Source of the DNA: an uncultured Selenomonadaceae bacterium | GTDB lineage: Bacteria > Bacillota > Negativicutes > Selenomonadales > Selenomonadaceae | DNA: 5,370 nucleotides | Assembly (NCBI GenBank): GCA_910579115.1 | Contig: CAJTSO010000001.1 | Coordinates: 96,140 to 101,509 of the forward strand | Reading direction: 5' to 3' | Part shown: piece by piece, positions 1 through 5,370 of the stretch | Layout of the letters: every line of letters begins with the position of its first letter | How positions within the stretch are numbered: position 1 is the stretch's first letter | Notes under the pieces: model-generated | The model's database searches: none | The model's input: the letters and a program-made list of their open reading frames with translations, nothing else | What the model was told of the DNA's origin: nothing | Program-made: the position numbers and the translations under genes

Positions 1-97
1 TTCCATTCCTTTCCATTCCTTTCCATTCCTTTCCATTCCTTTCCATTCCTTTCCATTCCTTTCCATTCCTTTCCATTCCTTTCCATTCCTTTCCATT
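1..97. repeat. 10-bp tandem array (TTCCATTCCT), about 9.7 copies, open at left edge
   Basis: Nine identical head-to-tail copies of TTCCATTCCT run from base 1 to 90, followed by a partial copy TTCCATT. There is no divergence between copies. The plus strand is pyrimidine in nine of every ten bases, so the tract is strongly strand-asymmetric and could in principle adopt slipped or triplex structures (inference). The array starts at the first base of the window, so its true copy number is unknown. It runs directly into the inverted repeat at 80-144, whose right arm carries the same unit in reverse orientation. The unit length is not a multiple of three and no gene overlaps it, so a coding repeat is unlikely. 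An array ending at a window edge could also be a contig end or collapsed assembly. Confidence 0.97.
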
Positions 98-144
98 ATC
101 GTTTACAATTTTAAATTGTAAACGATAATGGAAAGGAATGGAAA
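80..144. repeat. 32-bp perfect inverted repeat with 1-base centre
   Basis: Bases 80-111 and 113-144 are exact reverse complements around the single central base 112. The inner part of each arm is AT-rich and unique (core TTTACAATT / AATTGTAAA), and the outer part is the tandem-repeat unit. The left outer arm is the last array copy and the right outer arm is one inverted unit plus a partial one. Pairing stops at 79/145. A single strand could fold into a very stable 32-bp stem, or the duplex could extrude a cruciform. The function is not known. Options are a MITE-like or foldback element, a strong bidirectional transcription barrier, or a fold-back artefact at a contig end. A regulator operator is less likely because the symmetry is far longer than usual operators. 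Confidence 0.93.
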
Positions 145-184
145 TTTTACGAATAACAAATTGAACAAAATTTAAAACCAAGGT

Positions 185-264
185 CTGTCAACAAACAATG
201 CAAATCACCCTTATCTGTGACTATTATACCACAGGTGAGGGTGATCTGCATTGTTTGTCGACAG
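185..264. repeat. 35-bp imperfect inverted repeat downstream of the small membrane gene
   Basis: Arms 185-219 and 230-264 pair around a 10-base loop (220-229). Of 35 positions, 31 are Watson-Crick. The exceptions are 190/259 and 203/246, which become G-U pairs in a minus-strand RNA, and 212/237 and 214/235, which become G-U pairs in a plus-strand RNA. The element sits 17 bases past the stop of the minus-strand gene ending at 282, so it could stop transcription or protect the 3' end of that mRNA. A T-rich but interrupted stretch follows on the minus strand (about 165-180), not a compact U-tract, so a classical intrinsic terminator is only partly supported. No clear target-site duplication flanks it. 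A small non-autonomous element (MITE or REP-like) is an equal alternative. Confidence 0.85.
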
Positions 265-281
265 GTTGAACATCGCCATAT

Positions 282-638
282 TCACATATACTTCTGCCAC
301 CAGCTGCGAAGGTACCAGACAGCTGCCCCTATCGCCACGAATACAATGCCCAGTGGCAGGGCCACAAAGACGATGAACCAGAGAAGGGCCACCGCAGCCA
401 GAATTACCGCCAGCTTTGTCAGCGGGCTTGAGCTGCTCTTTACCACATAGACATGGGGCCGGAATGAGTCGCCCGAATCTTCCTGCCCGACTCTTTCTCC
501 CTGTTGGTTTATGGTCTCGCCGTCGTAGCTGTACCGCTCGCTGCCGCTCATCACCCGGACCCGGTCGCTGTTATCCGTCTCCGACCACTCGGCATCGACA
601 ATTACGATTTCCTTTGAGGAAGCGTTCTTTTCCGACAT
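282..638 (-). CDS. Hypothetical protein, polar N-terminus with hydrophobic C-terminal membrane segment(s)
   Basis: This is a 118-residue protein I do not recognise. Residues 1-73 are polar and acidic, rich in Ser, Glu and Asp, with a short beta-like stretch (KEIVIVDAEW, residues 9-18) and a second hydrophobic stretch around 61-67. Residues 75-110 form one long hydrophobic block with a Pro-Leu-Gly break at 95-97. It could be one long helix or a tight two-helix membrane hairpin, and it ends in an aromatic-basic tail (RSWWQKYM). There is no N-terminal signal peptide, so it is probably tail-anchored or a membrane hairpin with a cytoplasmic N-terminus (inference). The ATG at 638 has AAAGGGA 5 bases upstream. 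It begins 21 bases after the flavodoxin stop with no terminator between, so it is likely cotranscribed as the last gene of the unit, and is followed by the hairpin at 185-264. Confidence 0.8.
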   Translation of the reverse strand: MSEKNASSKEIVIVDAEWSETDNSDRVRVMSGSERYSYDGETINQQGERVGQEDSGDSFRPHVYVVKSSSSPLTKLAVILAAVALLWFIVFVALPLGIVFVAIGAAVWYLRSWWQKYM

Positions 639-659
639 GATATTCCCTTTTTATTCCCG

Positions 660-1190
660 TTACCTTTCCCCGGCTTCCTTCTTCAAGAAGAAAGCCAGCT
701 TGCGCATGGCGTTATCTGCCGCGGCCTTCGCCCTTATCAGGTCTCCCTCATCAGGATGGCCGAAGGCTGTTTTCCAGCCGCCTGTGTTGGCGTGGGGATC
801 TTCTGCCGGCATCCGGCGGCGCTTCTCTACCAGCTGCGGGGCAAGCTCCCCCTGACAGTCAAAGGTAGTGAGAATCGTACAGCCCCGCCCCAGCGCCGCC
901 GCCCCTCTTGCCAGGGCAGTCACCGCGTGTTCGCTGCCATTTTGGGTGGCATGGGTGGCAAAGAGAAAGACCCGCCGGTTCTCAAGGCGGCCCATCAGCT
1001 CCTGCATTTCCTTATCAGGGCCGCCCCGCCAAAGCCAGTAGCCCAGAGCGATGCCCTCATACGGGGAAAGGTCTTCCGGCGCCGAGGCAACCGTAAAGCA
1101 GTCGGCGTTTTCCAGGGCTGCCGCCACCGCCTTTGCCACTTTTTCCGTATTGCCGGTAATTGAAGAATATATTACGGCCCATTTTGCCAT
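660..1190 (-). CDS. Flavodoxin-like protein (Flavodoxin_3 / BilS-like type)
   Basis: This 176-residue protein is predicted to be a cytoplasmic FMN-binding electron carrier or a redox subunit. The N-terminus has the classic first strand and phosphate loop of flavodoxins: a hydrophobic strand followed by SSITGNT (residues 9-15). Further on are the loop after strand 3 (GYWLWRGGPDKEM, 50-62), a strand (VFLFATH, 74-80), FDCQGELAP (110-118), and the HPDEGDL stretch near 145-151. These are the landmarks I associate with the PF12641-type family, which includes the BilS protein linked to bilirubin reduction. No bilirubin reductase gene is nearby, so I do not claim that role. The length is close to a normal long-chain flavodoxin. 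The ATG at 1190 is preceded by GAGGTG with 5-base spacing. The gene starts 40 bases after the lyase-like gene and is followed after 21 bases by the small membrane gene. The electron donor and acceptor cannot be read from the sequence. Confidence 0.88.
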   Translation of the reverse strand: MAKWAVIYSSITGNTEKVAKAVAAALENADCFTVASAPEDLSPYEGIALGYWLWRGGPDKEMQELMGRLENRRVFLFATHATQNGSEHAVTALARGAAALGRGCTILTTFDCQGELAPQLVEKRRRMPAEDPHANTGGWKTAFGHPDEGDLIRAKAAADNAMRKLAFFLKKEAGER

Positions 1191-1230
1191 GATCTCACCT
1201 CATGCTCTGCGTCAATACCGTCGATTCCGT

Positions 1231-2772
1231 TTATTGTCCGGCCTTGAGCTGTTGGAAATCCGACTGCAATCTTCTGTCAGCCGCCTGCAGCTGTGCCTGA
1301 CGCCGCCGGAGCCAGCGCTGGTTTTCCTCCAGCCTTTTCCGGCCTGCCGCCAGCATTTTGCTTATTTCTGACGGCTGCGGCCCGCCCAGCGTCGCCCGAC
1401 CCTGCACAATACCGGCAGGCTCCAGCGCCGAATGCCACTGTGCCTCGCTCAACGGCAATTCCCCCGGCGCTCCGGGGTGTCCCTCTACGGCCCGGCGATA
1501 AACCTCCCGCGCCTCGGCATAGGTCAGCGTAAGGGGCGTCAGCCCTCTGGGCCGGGCATAGCTGACGATTTCCGAAGCAAAGTGGTGTCCCACCCGGAAG
1601 GGCACCCCATAATCCCGCATCAGGATATCCGCTATCTCCTGGGTAGCGGTCCAATCCAGGTTCAGCTCCTCCAGCGCCCGCTCCCTGTTCAGCTTCAGCG
1701 CCTGCAGAATATGAGTAAAATCCTCTACCAACTTAATGCCGCCGGCAAGCAGGCGATCCTGGGCGCTGTTGCGGGCATCAGCCATTCCCGGCGGAATGTT
1801 ATGAGCCCTGAAGGCGGCTCCCACCACATCCCCCAGCAGCGTAGACGCATTTGTTCTCACTCTGTTCAAAATACCGGGGTTTCGCTTCTGCGGCATGGCG
1901 CTGGAGACATAGGTATTGGCTCCGCCTTCCTCCAGCAACAGCCATGGTCTTGGCTGAGCATACTGCTGCATTACGTCCTCAATGAAGCTTCCCACGTGAA
2001 TTGCCAGGGGATTGATAACGCTGCCAGCCTCCACCGCTGCCTCCAGCGAGTAAACCTGAACTGCGTCGTAGGCATTATAGGCGATACCATCAAAGCCCAG
2101 ATATTCTGCCATAGCTTCTCTATCCAGAGGCCAGCCGGAGCCATTCAGCACCGTGGTTCCCATCGGCGAGCGGTTCAGCCGGGCATAATACTGCTGCAGG
2201 CGCTCCGCGTCCCGGGCAAAAGCATCCGCATAGGCCAGCAGATAGTGCCCATAGCTCTCCGGCTGGGCGGCTACGCCATTTGTATAGCTGGGTACAACGG
2301 CCTCCCGCTGCTCCTCGGCCATGGCCAGCAACCGGGCAGAAAGCCCATTCAGCGCATCGGCCAGCTCAAGCAGCTGCTCACGGCTTTTCATCAGCCGGCA
2401 GGTCATCAGCATATCCTGACTGGAACGGCCTGCATGAACCTTGGTTACTTCCTCACCAGCCTCGGCAATCAAAAGCGGCTCAAAGGTAATGACCAGTCCC
2501 GGTCTCTCCCCGCCCATTCTCCCCTTTGCCAGCACCCTCTCCAGCCCTCGGGCAAAAAAGACGGCCTCATCCTGCGTCAGCAATCCCTGCCGGGAATTTA
2601 TAACAAGGGAAGCCTTGTTGATTTCACCCAGCCAGTAAAAGCTGTCATGCCGTTCCTCTTTCAGCTTCTGGGCCTCGCAGCAGGATACCATTCCCGCTGG
2701 CCACAAGGCGCCCGTCAGAACGCACCCTGCCGCCGTCAACAGCGCGCTGAGCATAACGTTTTTCAATTTCAT
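1231..2772 (-). CDS. Exported argininosuccinate lyase-like protein (fumarase/aspartase superfamily)
   Basis: This 513-residue protein belongs to the superfamily whose members break C-N or C-O bonds to release fumarate, as homotetramers. Landmarks in order: HAGRSSQD (113-120, family region 1); VPSYTN with AAQP (160-170, region 2), followed by ASL-like GHYLLAYADAF, SPMGTTVLNGSGWPLDRE and LGFDG; the signature SSAMPQKRNP (290-299) with its catalytic-loop Ser; and the ASL C-terminal GVPFRVGHHFASEIV (389-403). A basic, Gln-rich, probably helical tail follows from about residue 474. Two features are odd. The N-terminus has a positive n-region and a hydrophobic stretch (about 7-28) ending near MVSCCEA, which suggests a signal peptide or a loosely matching lipobox, while classical ASL is cytoplasmic. 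Also, the conserved region-2 His (usual Thr-His) is Asn165. The start at 2772 gives a normal signal peptide and has AAAAAGGG 9 bases upstream. ATG 2814 (GGAG, 5-base spacing) is an alternative, and GTG 2841 is unlikely. The substrate is unknown, and biosynthetic argH is not a safe name. Confidence 0.85.
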   Translation of the reverse strand: MKLKNVMLSALLTAAGCVLTGALWPAGMVSCCEAQKLKEERHDSFYWLGEINKASLVINSRQGLLTQDEAVFFARGLERVLAKGRMGGERPGLVITFEPLLIAEAGEEVTKVHAGRSSQDMLMTCRLMKSREQLLELADALNGLSARLLAMAEEQREAVVPSYTNGVAAQPESYGHYLLAYADAFARDAERLQQYYARLNRSPMGTTVLNGSGWPLDREAMAEYLGFDGIAYNAYDAVQVYSLEAAVEAGSVINPLAIHVGSFIEDVMQQYAQPRPWLLLEEGGANTYVSSAMPQKRNPGILNRVRTNASTLLGDVVGAAFRAHNIPPGMADARNSAQDRLLAGGIKLVEDFTHILQALKLNRERALEELNLDWTATQEIADILMRDYGVPFRVGHHFASEIVSYARPRGLTPLTLTYAEAREVYRRAVEGHPGAPGELPLSEAQWHSALEPAGIVQGRATLGGPQPSEISKMLAAGRKRLEENQRWLRRRQAQLQAADRRLQSDFQQLKAGQ

Positions 2773-2781
2773 CAAACCGCA

Positions 2782-2789
2782 CCCTTTTT
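2782..2789 (-). promoter_or_regulatory. Ribosome binding site deciding the lyase-like start
   Basis: The minus strand reads AAAAAGGG 9 bases before the ATG at 2772. Starting there puts a short charged n-region directly before the hydrophobic stretch, as in a normal signal peptide. The upstream GTG at 2841 has AGGTG nearby, but that sequence lies at the predicted transcription start of the promoter at 2855-2884, so it would be missing or at the extreme end of the mRNA. The ATG at 2814 has GGAG at 5-base spacing and cannot be excluded. Confidence 0.55.
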
Positions 2790-2854
2790 CAAATTTAATG
2801 ACATCCTTAAACATATCTGCTCCGGCAGATTTCTTCTCCACTCGATCACCTGTG

Positions 2855-2884
2855 ATTATAATACAATCCTCCAGAAAATTGCAA
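2855..2884 (-). promoter_or_regulatory. Sigma-A-type promoter for the lyase-like gene
   Basis: On the minus strand, TTGCAA (2879-2884) and a perfect TATAAT (2855-2860) are separated by 18 bases. The predicted transcription start is near 2848, giving a 5' leader of about 75 bases to the ATG at 2772. The -35 matches TTGACA at four of six positions. The promoter lies in the comM to lyase-like gap, so it would drive the lyase-like, flavodoxin and membrane genes independently of comM. The -10 sits in the self-complementary ATTATAAT (2855-2862), so it reads as TATAAT on the plus strand too. Confidence 0.7.
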
Positions 2885-2912
2885 AGAAATCTACGCCGAT
2901 CGGCCGGGAACA

Positions 2913-2944
2913 GCGACGCCTGAGCAGTCAGGCGGCGCCTTTTT
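2913..2944 (+). terminator. Intrinsic-terminator-like hairpin with T-run on the plus strand
   Basis: Arms 2913-2923 and 2928-2938 pair at 10 of 11 positions (mismatch 2916/2935) around a GCAG loop, followed by C and five Ts (2940-2944). The stem is GC-rich, so this has the form of an intrinsic terminator for plus-strand transcription, yet no plus-strand gene lies upstream. Read on the minus strand, it follows the comM stop by 12 bases but has an A-run before it and no U-run after it. It may still slow or stabilise the comM mRNA 3' end, but it is not a classical terminator for comM. Confidence 0.6.
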
Positions 2945-2950
2945 CATCCA

Positions 2951-4486
2951 TCAACAATCTCCGTCAAGGCCCATATCGTTTCTAAGCTGGATCGCCTCGG
3001 CAATATGCCGCTCGGTTATATTGTTCTCCCCGGCCAGATCGGCGATTGTCCTGCCCACCTTGATAATTCTGTCGTAGGAACGGGCGGAAAGGTGTTTTGC
3101 CGTAAAGAAATTTCCCAAAAGGTTCTGGGCGGCGGGAGTAAGCTTGCAGGTTTTTTTGAGCAGCGCGTGGTTCATTTGGCCATTGCAGAAGATGCCGCTT
3201 CCCAGGGCTGAAAAGCGGTCCAGCTGCCGCTTTCTGGCCGCTGTCACCCGCTTTCTGATAATGGCGGAGGACTCTCCCTGCGCCTCGGCGGTAAGCTCCC
3301 TGTACTCGACCCTGGGCACTCTGATATGAATATCGATGCGGTCCAAGAGGGGCCCGGAAATCTTTCGGGTGTACCGCTTTATCTCATTGGGCAGACAATT
3401 GCAGCTGTGACTGCTGTCTCCCTGCCAGCCGCAGGGGCAGGGATTCATGGCCGCTATCAGAATAAATTGCGAGGGAAAGGTAAGGGAGGCATGGACCCTT
3501 GACACCGTTACCCGGCCGTCCTCAATAGGCTGGCGAAGCACTTCAAGTGTCTGCTTGGAAAATTCCGGCAGCTCGTCGAGAAACAGCACCCCGTGATGGC
3601 TCAAGGTGACTTCTCCCGGACGGGGAAAGCTGCCGCCGCCGATGATGGCCGTAGCCGAGGTGGTGTGATGGGGACTGCGGAAGGGACGCTGCCTTATCAG
3701 TCCCCTGCCCCCTTCAAGGAGTCCGGCGATGCTGTAGATTTTTGTGACCTCCAGGGCCTCGGCTCTGGTCATGGCCGGAAGTATGGAAGAAAACCGCCGG
3801 GCCAGCATGGTTTTACCGGAGCCGGGGGAGCCCGCCATCAGCAGATTGTGACCGCCGGCCGCCGCAATTTCCATGGCCCGCTTTGCCTGAAACTGTCCCT
3901 GAACGTCGGAAAAATCATCCTCGTCCAGAGCCCCGCCATCATCACTATCAGAGGGAGACGCAGGCGCAAGCTTCACCGCTCCCTTCAGGCCGTCTACGAT
4001 TTCGCTGAGCTTTCGTACGGCGTAGACCTCTATTCCTTCCACCAGCAGCGCCTCATTGGCATTTTCCGGAGACAGGAAAATTTTCCGAAATCCTCTTTCC
4101 CGAGCTTTTATGGTCATGGGCAGAATGCCATGTATTCCCCGCAGTTCCCCCTCCAGGGACAGCTCGGCGGCAAATATCGCCCCCTGGACGCTCTCCTGGC
4201 TGATTATTCCGTGGGCGATGAGGAGTCCCAGAGCCATGGGCAGATCCAGCCCTGAGCTGTCCTTCTTGATGTCCGCCGGGGCAAGGTTGATGGTATGCCG
4301 CTGGGGAGCGTAGCGGATCCCGGAATTTTTTATGGCCGTGCGGACCCTTTCCTTTGATTCCCGCACTGCGGTATCCGGCATTCCCACGATATCCGTACCG
4401 GGCAGTCCGGCTGAAACATCCACCTCAACGTCAATGATGAAGCCATCGATCCCCTGGGTGGTTGCTCCGTATGTTCTTGCAAACAT
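2951..4486 (-). CDS. comM: ComM/YifB family Mg-chelatase-like AAA+ ATPase
   Basis: This 511-residue protein is a full-length member of the ComM/YifB family. Vibrio ComM is a hexameric ATP-driven branch-migration helicase that helps integrate incoming DNA during natural transformation, but many non-competent bacteria keep a homologue. The N-terminal ChlI-like domain (about 10-135) begins MFARTYGATTQGIDG and includes GLPGTDIVGMPDTAVRESKERVR. The AAA+ domain (about 190-395) carries Walker A GSPGSGKT (219-226), Walker B LFLDE (301-305), the usual four-cysteine segment starting NPCPCGW (348-354, with CNC near 362-364), and SGPLLDRID (377-385). The C-terminal Mg_chelatase_C domain (about 400-502) ends with RSYDRIIKVGRTIADL and HIAEAIQLR. 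The ATG at 4486 is chosen because GGAGG lies 9 bases upstream and the family starts there. An in-frame TTG at 4516 would add ten unconserved residues. It lies 72 bases after the helicase stop with no terminator between, so cotranscription with the helicase is plausible. Confidence 0.96.
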   Translation of the reverse strand: MFARTYGATTQGIDGFIIDVEVDVSAGLPGTDIVGMPDTAVRESKERVRTAIKNSGIRYAPQRHTINLAPADIKKDSSGLDLPMALGLLIAHGIISQESVQGAIFAAELSLEGELRGIHGILPMTIKARERGFRKIFLSPENANEALLVEGIEVYAVRKLSEIVDGLKGAVKLAPASPSDSDDGGALDEDDFSDVQGQFQAKRAMEIAAAGGHNLLMAGSPGSGKTMLARRFSSILPAMTRAEALEVTKIYSIAGLLEGGRGLIRQRPFRSPHHTTSATAIIGGGSFPRPGEVTLSHHGVLFLDELPEFSKQTLEVLRQPIEDGRVTVSRVHASLTFPSQFILIAAMNPCPCGWQGDSSHSCNCLPNEIKRYTRKISGPLLDRIDIHIRVPRVEYRELTAEAQGESSAIIRKRVTAARKRQLDRFSALGSGIFCNGQMNHALLKKTCKLTPAAQNLLGNFFTAKHLSARSYDRIIKVGRTIADLAGENNITERHIAEAIQLRNDMGLDGDC

Positions 4487-4495
4487 ATTTTTCTC

Positions 4496-4500
4496 CCTCC
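4496..4500 (-). promoter_or_regulatory. Ribosome binding site deciding the comM start
   Basis: The minus strand reads GGAGG followed by 9 bases and then the ATG at 4486. This is a near-consensus Shine-Dalgarno site at acceptable spacing. It favours the ATG over the upstream in-frame TTG at 4516. Confidence 0.75.
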
Positions 4501-4558
4501 GCCGGGTTTCTCCCAAAAATTACGGTCATACTGATGTGCTGCCGACGGTCAGTCTCGT

Positions 4559-5370
4559 TTACCGCCGCTTATTCCGCTTTTTTATCGGCGCGCCGATTTC
4601 GGCGGCCTTTGCCCCGGGCCTTGTCTTTTTGCTCCGGCTGCTGCGGTTGTCCCGGCCGCTGTGGGCGGCGGCTTTTGCCTTTGCCCGGGTGAGGGGTTTC
4701 CGCCGTTTTTCCGGCCCGGCCGATTTGTTCCGGCGGCTTTCCGCCCCGTCCTGCTCCTTGAACGAAACTTCTTTCTTTGGCTTTTCAGGGCGTTTCTTCA
4801 ACGACTCCCGGCGAATGTGCGCCTTTATCCCCGCCTCGATGCGGCGAAGCTGTTCCTGCTGTCTGTCGCTGACGAAGGTGACGGCCTCACCCTCCCGGCC
4901 GGCCCGACCGGTGCGCCCGATTCGGTGGATGTAGTCGGTAACCGTCCGGGGAATATCGTAGTTCACTACATGGGTTACCCCCTCGATATCGAGCCCCCGG
5001 GCCGCAATATCGGTGGTGACGATGATTTGCAGCTTCGCCTCCCGGAACCGCTTCATTACCAGCGTCCGCTGGGTCTGAGTGAGCTCCCCGTGAAACTCGT
5101 CCACCAAATAGCCCCTGGCCGCCAGCTCCATCGTGAGCTTGATGACCCGCTCCCGGGTGGAGCAGAATACCATCATCAGGTAGGGGCATTTTTCATTGAT
5201 ATAGCTGCAAAGCTTATCCAGCTTTGCTTCTTCCGCCGTCCTGTACACCACCTGATGAATGGTGTCCAATGTCACGTTTTCCGCTTCGATGGTGATCTCC
5301 GCCGGTTCATTCATAAAGCGGCGGGTAATGACCCTGAGTCCCTCGGGGATGGTGGCAGAAAACAGCAGCA
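4559..5370 (-). CDS. DEAD-box ATP-dependent RNA helicase, C-terminal part (truncated by window edge)
   Basis: The frame stays open to the right edge. It gives 269 residues here, and the 5' part of the gene lies outside the window. The visible part starts at motif III (SAT, residues 4-6) and contains the whole RecA-like domain 2: motif IV MVFCSTRERV (66-75), the FHGELTQTQR stretch (92-101, motif IVa region), motif V TTDIAARGLD (118-127), and motif VI HRIGRTGRAG (148-157). These are hallmarks of DEAD-box helicases that unwind short RNA duplexes in ribosome assembly, mRNA turnover or cold adaptation. A Lys/Arg-rich, low-complexity tail (about 187-269) follows, as in CshA- or RhlE-type proteins, and probably binds RNA. 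No DbpA-type RNA-binding domain is recognisable, so I give no specific gene name. The ATG at 5314 is internal to the domain, not a true start. The stop lies 72 bases before comM. Confidence 0.95.
   Translation of the reverse strand, partial: LLFSATIPEGLRVITRRFMNEPAEITIEAENVTLDTIHQVVYRTAEEAKLDKLCSYINEKCPYLMMVFCSTRERVIKLTMELAARGYLVDEFHGELTQTQRTLVMKRFREAKLQIIVTTDIAARGLDIEGVTHVVNYDIPRTVTDYIHRIGRTGRAGREGEAVTFVSDRQQEQLRRIEAGIKAHIRRESLKKRPEKPKKEVSFKEQDGAESRRNKSAGPEKRRKPLTRAKAKAAAHSGRDNRSSRSKKTRPGAKAAEIGAPIKKRNKRR

Larger units (their letters stand above)
1..281. other. Non-coding, structured left-edge region
   Basis: No credible gene is present left of the stop of the minus-strand gene at 282. The only open frame here, on the plus strand from 217 to 450, starts inside the hairpin and overlaps that gene antisense. 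The region holds the tandem array, the 32-bp inverted repeat, an AT-rich spacer of about 40 bases (145-184) and the 35-bp inverted repeat. Bases 98-184 are much more AT-rich than the GC-rich genes to the right. Confidence 0.8.

Noticed and set aside
1..97. Resemblance of TTCCATTCCT repeats to human satellite (TTCCA)n
   Set aside because: The period is 10 with a fixed TTCCATTCCT unit, and it joins seamlessly to clearly bacterial genes through a unique AT-rich core. Contamination is possible only if the assembly is wrong here. Nothing else in the window is eukaryotic.
98..126. Operator for a metal or biotin regulator, suggested by the GATAAT and TTGTAAAC-like ends
   Set aside because: The symmetry extends for 65 bases and is better described as a foldback structure. 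The similarity to Fur or BirA sites is weak, and no gene start follows in the window.
1..264. CRISPR array
   Set aside because: The tandem units are directly adjacent without spacers, and the two inverted repeats are unrelated in sequence. No cas gene is present.
217..450. 77-codon plus-strand open frame at the left
   Set aside because: It starts inside the right half of the 185-264 hairpin and overlaps the minus-strand membrane gene, with no supporting motif.
2839..2841. GTG at 2841 as the start of the lyase-like gene
   Set aside because: It lies only about 7 bases after the predicted transcription start and would place 23 extra charged residues before the signal peptide. The ATG at 2772 fits better.
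1432..2985. 517-codon open frame on the plus strand, antisense to the lyase-like gene
   Set aside because: It lies codon-on-codon opposite the lyase-like gene, so it stays open only because that gene avoids TTA, CTA and TCA codons, as expected at high GC. Its translation is rich in Gln, His and Arg with no recognisable motif, whereas the minus-strand product has clear family signatures.
3593..4255. 220-codon plus-strand open frame inside comM
   Set aside because: It is fully antisense to a well-conserved AAA+ gene with intact Walker motifs. No independent Shine-Dalgarno or protein family signal is apparent.
4332..4934. 200-codon plus-strand open frame across the helicase/comM junction
   Set aside because: It is antisense to the helicase tail and comM N-terminus. 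Its hydrophobic and Arg/Phe-rich composition is the complement of the Lys/Arg-rich tail codons.

Overview
The window looks like a chromosomal stretch of a GC-rich anaerobic bacterium. A diderm Firmicute of the Negativicutes type is my best guess, with low to moderate confidence. The guess rests on the flavor of the ComM/YifB protein, the long-chain flavodoxin-like protein, and a strong sigma-A-type promoter with AG-rich Shine-Dalgarno sites. No rRNA, tRNA, CRISPR array, transposase or phage gene is visible.

All five supported genes lie on the minus strand, so they are transcribed from the right edge toward the left. In that order they are: (1) a DEAD-box RNA helicase cut by the right edge, of which motif III to the stop and a long basic tail are present; (2) comM/yifB, a Mg-chelatase-like AAA+ ATPase; (3) a protein of the argininosuccinate lyase / fumarase / aspartase superfamily that carries an N-terminal export signal; (4) a flavodoxin-like protein; (5) a 118-residue protein with a polar N-terminal half and a hydrophobic C-terminal half.

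The helicase and comM are 72 bases apart with no evident terminator between them. A 109-base gap follows comM. It holds a good minus-strand promoter for the lyase-like gene and a hairpin with a T-run that is oriented for plus-strand transcripts. The lyase-like, flavodoxin and small membrane genes are then packed with gaps of 40 and 21 bases, which suggests a three-gene transcription unit. No known pathway joins these three, so I assign no joint function.

The leftmost 281 bases carry no credible gene but are highly structured: a 10-bp tandem array running off the left edge, a 32-bp perfect inverted repeat fused to the end of that array, and a separate 35-bp imperfect inverted repeat 17 bases past the stop of the last gene. 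These, together with the exported lyase homologue that has Asn where the family usually has a catalytic His, are the parts most worth a second look. I did not find convincing evidence of a complete new system.
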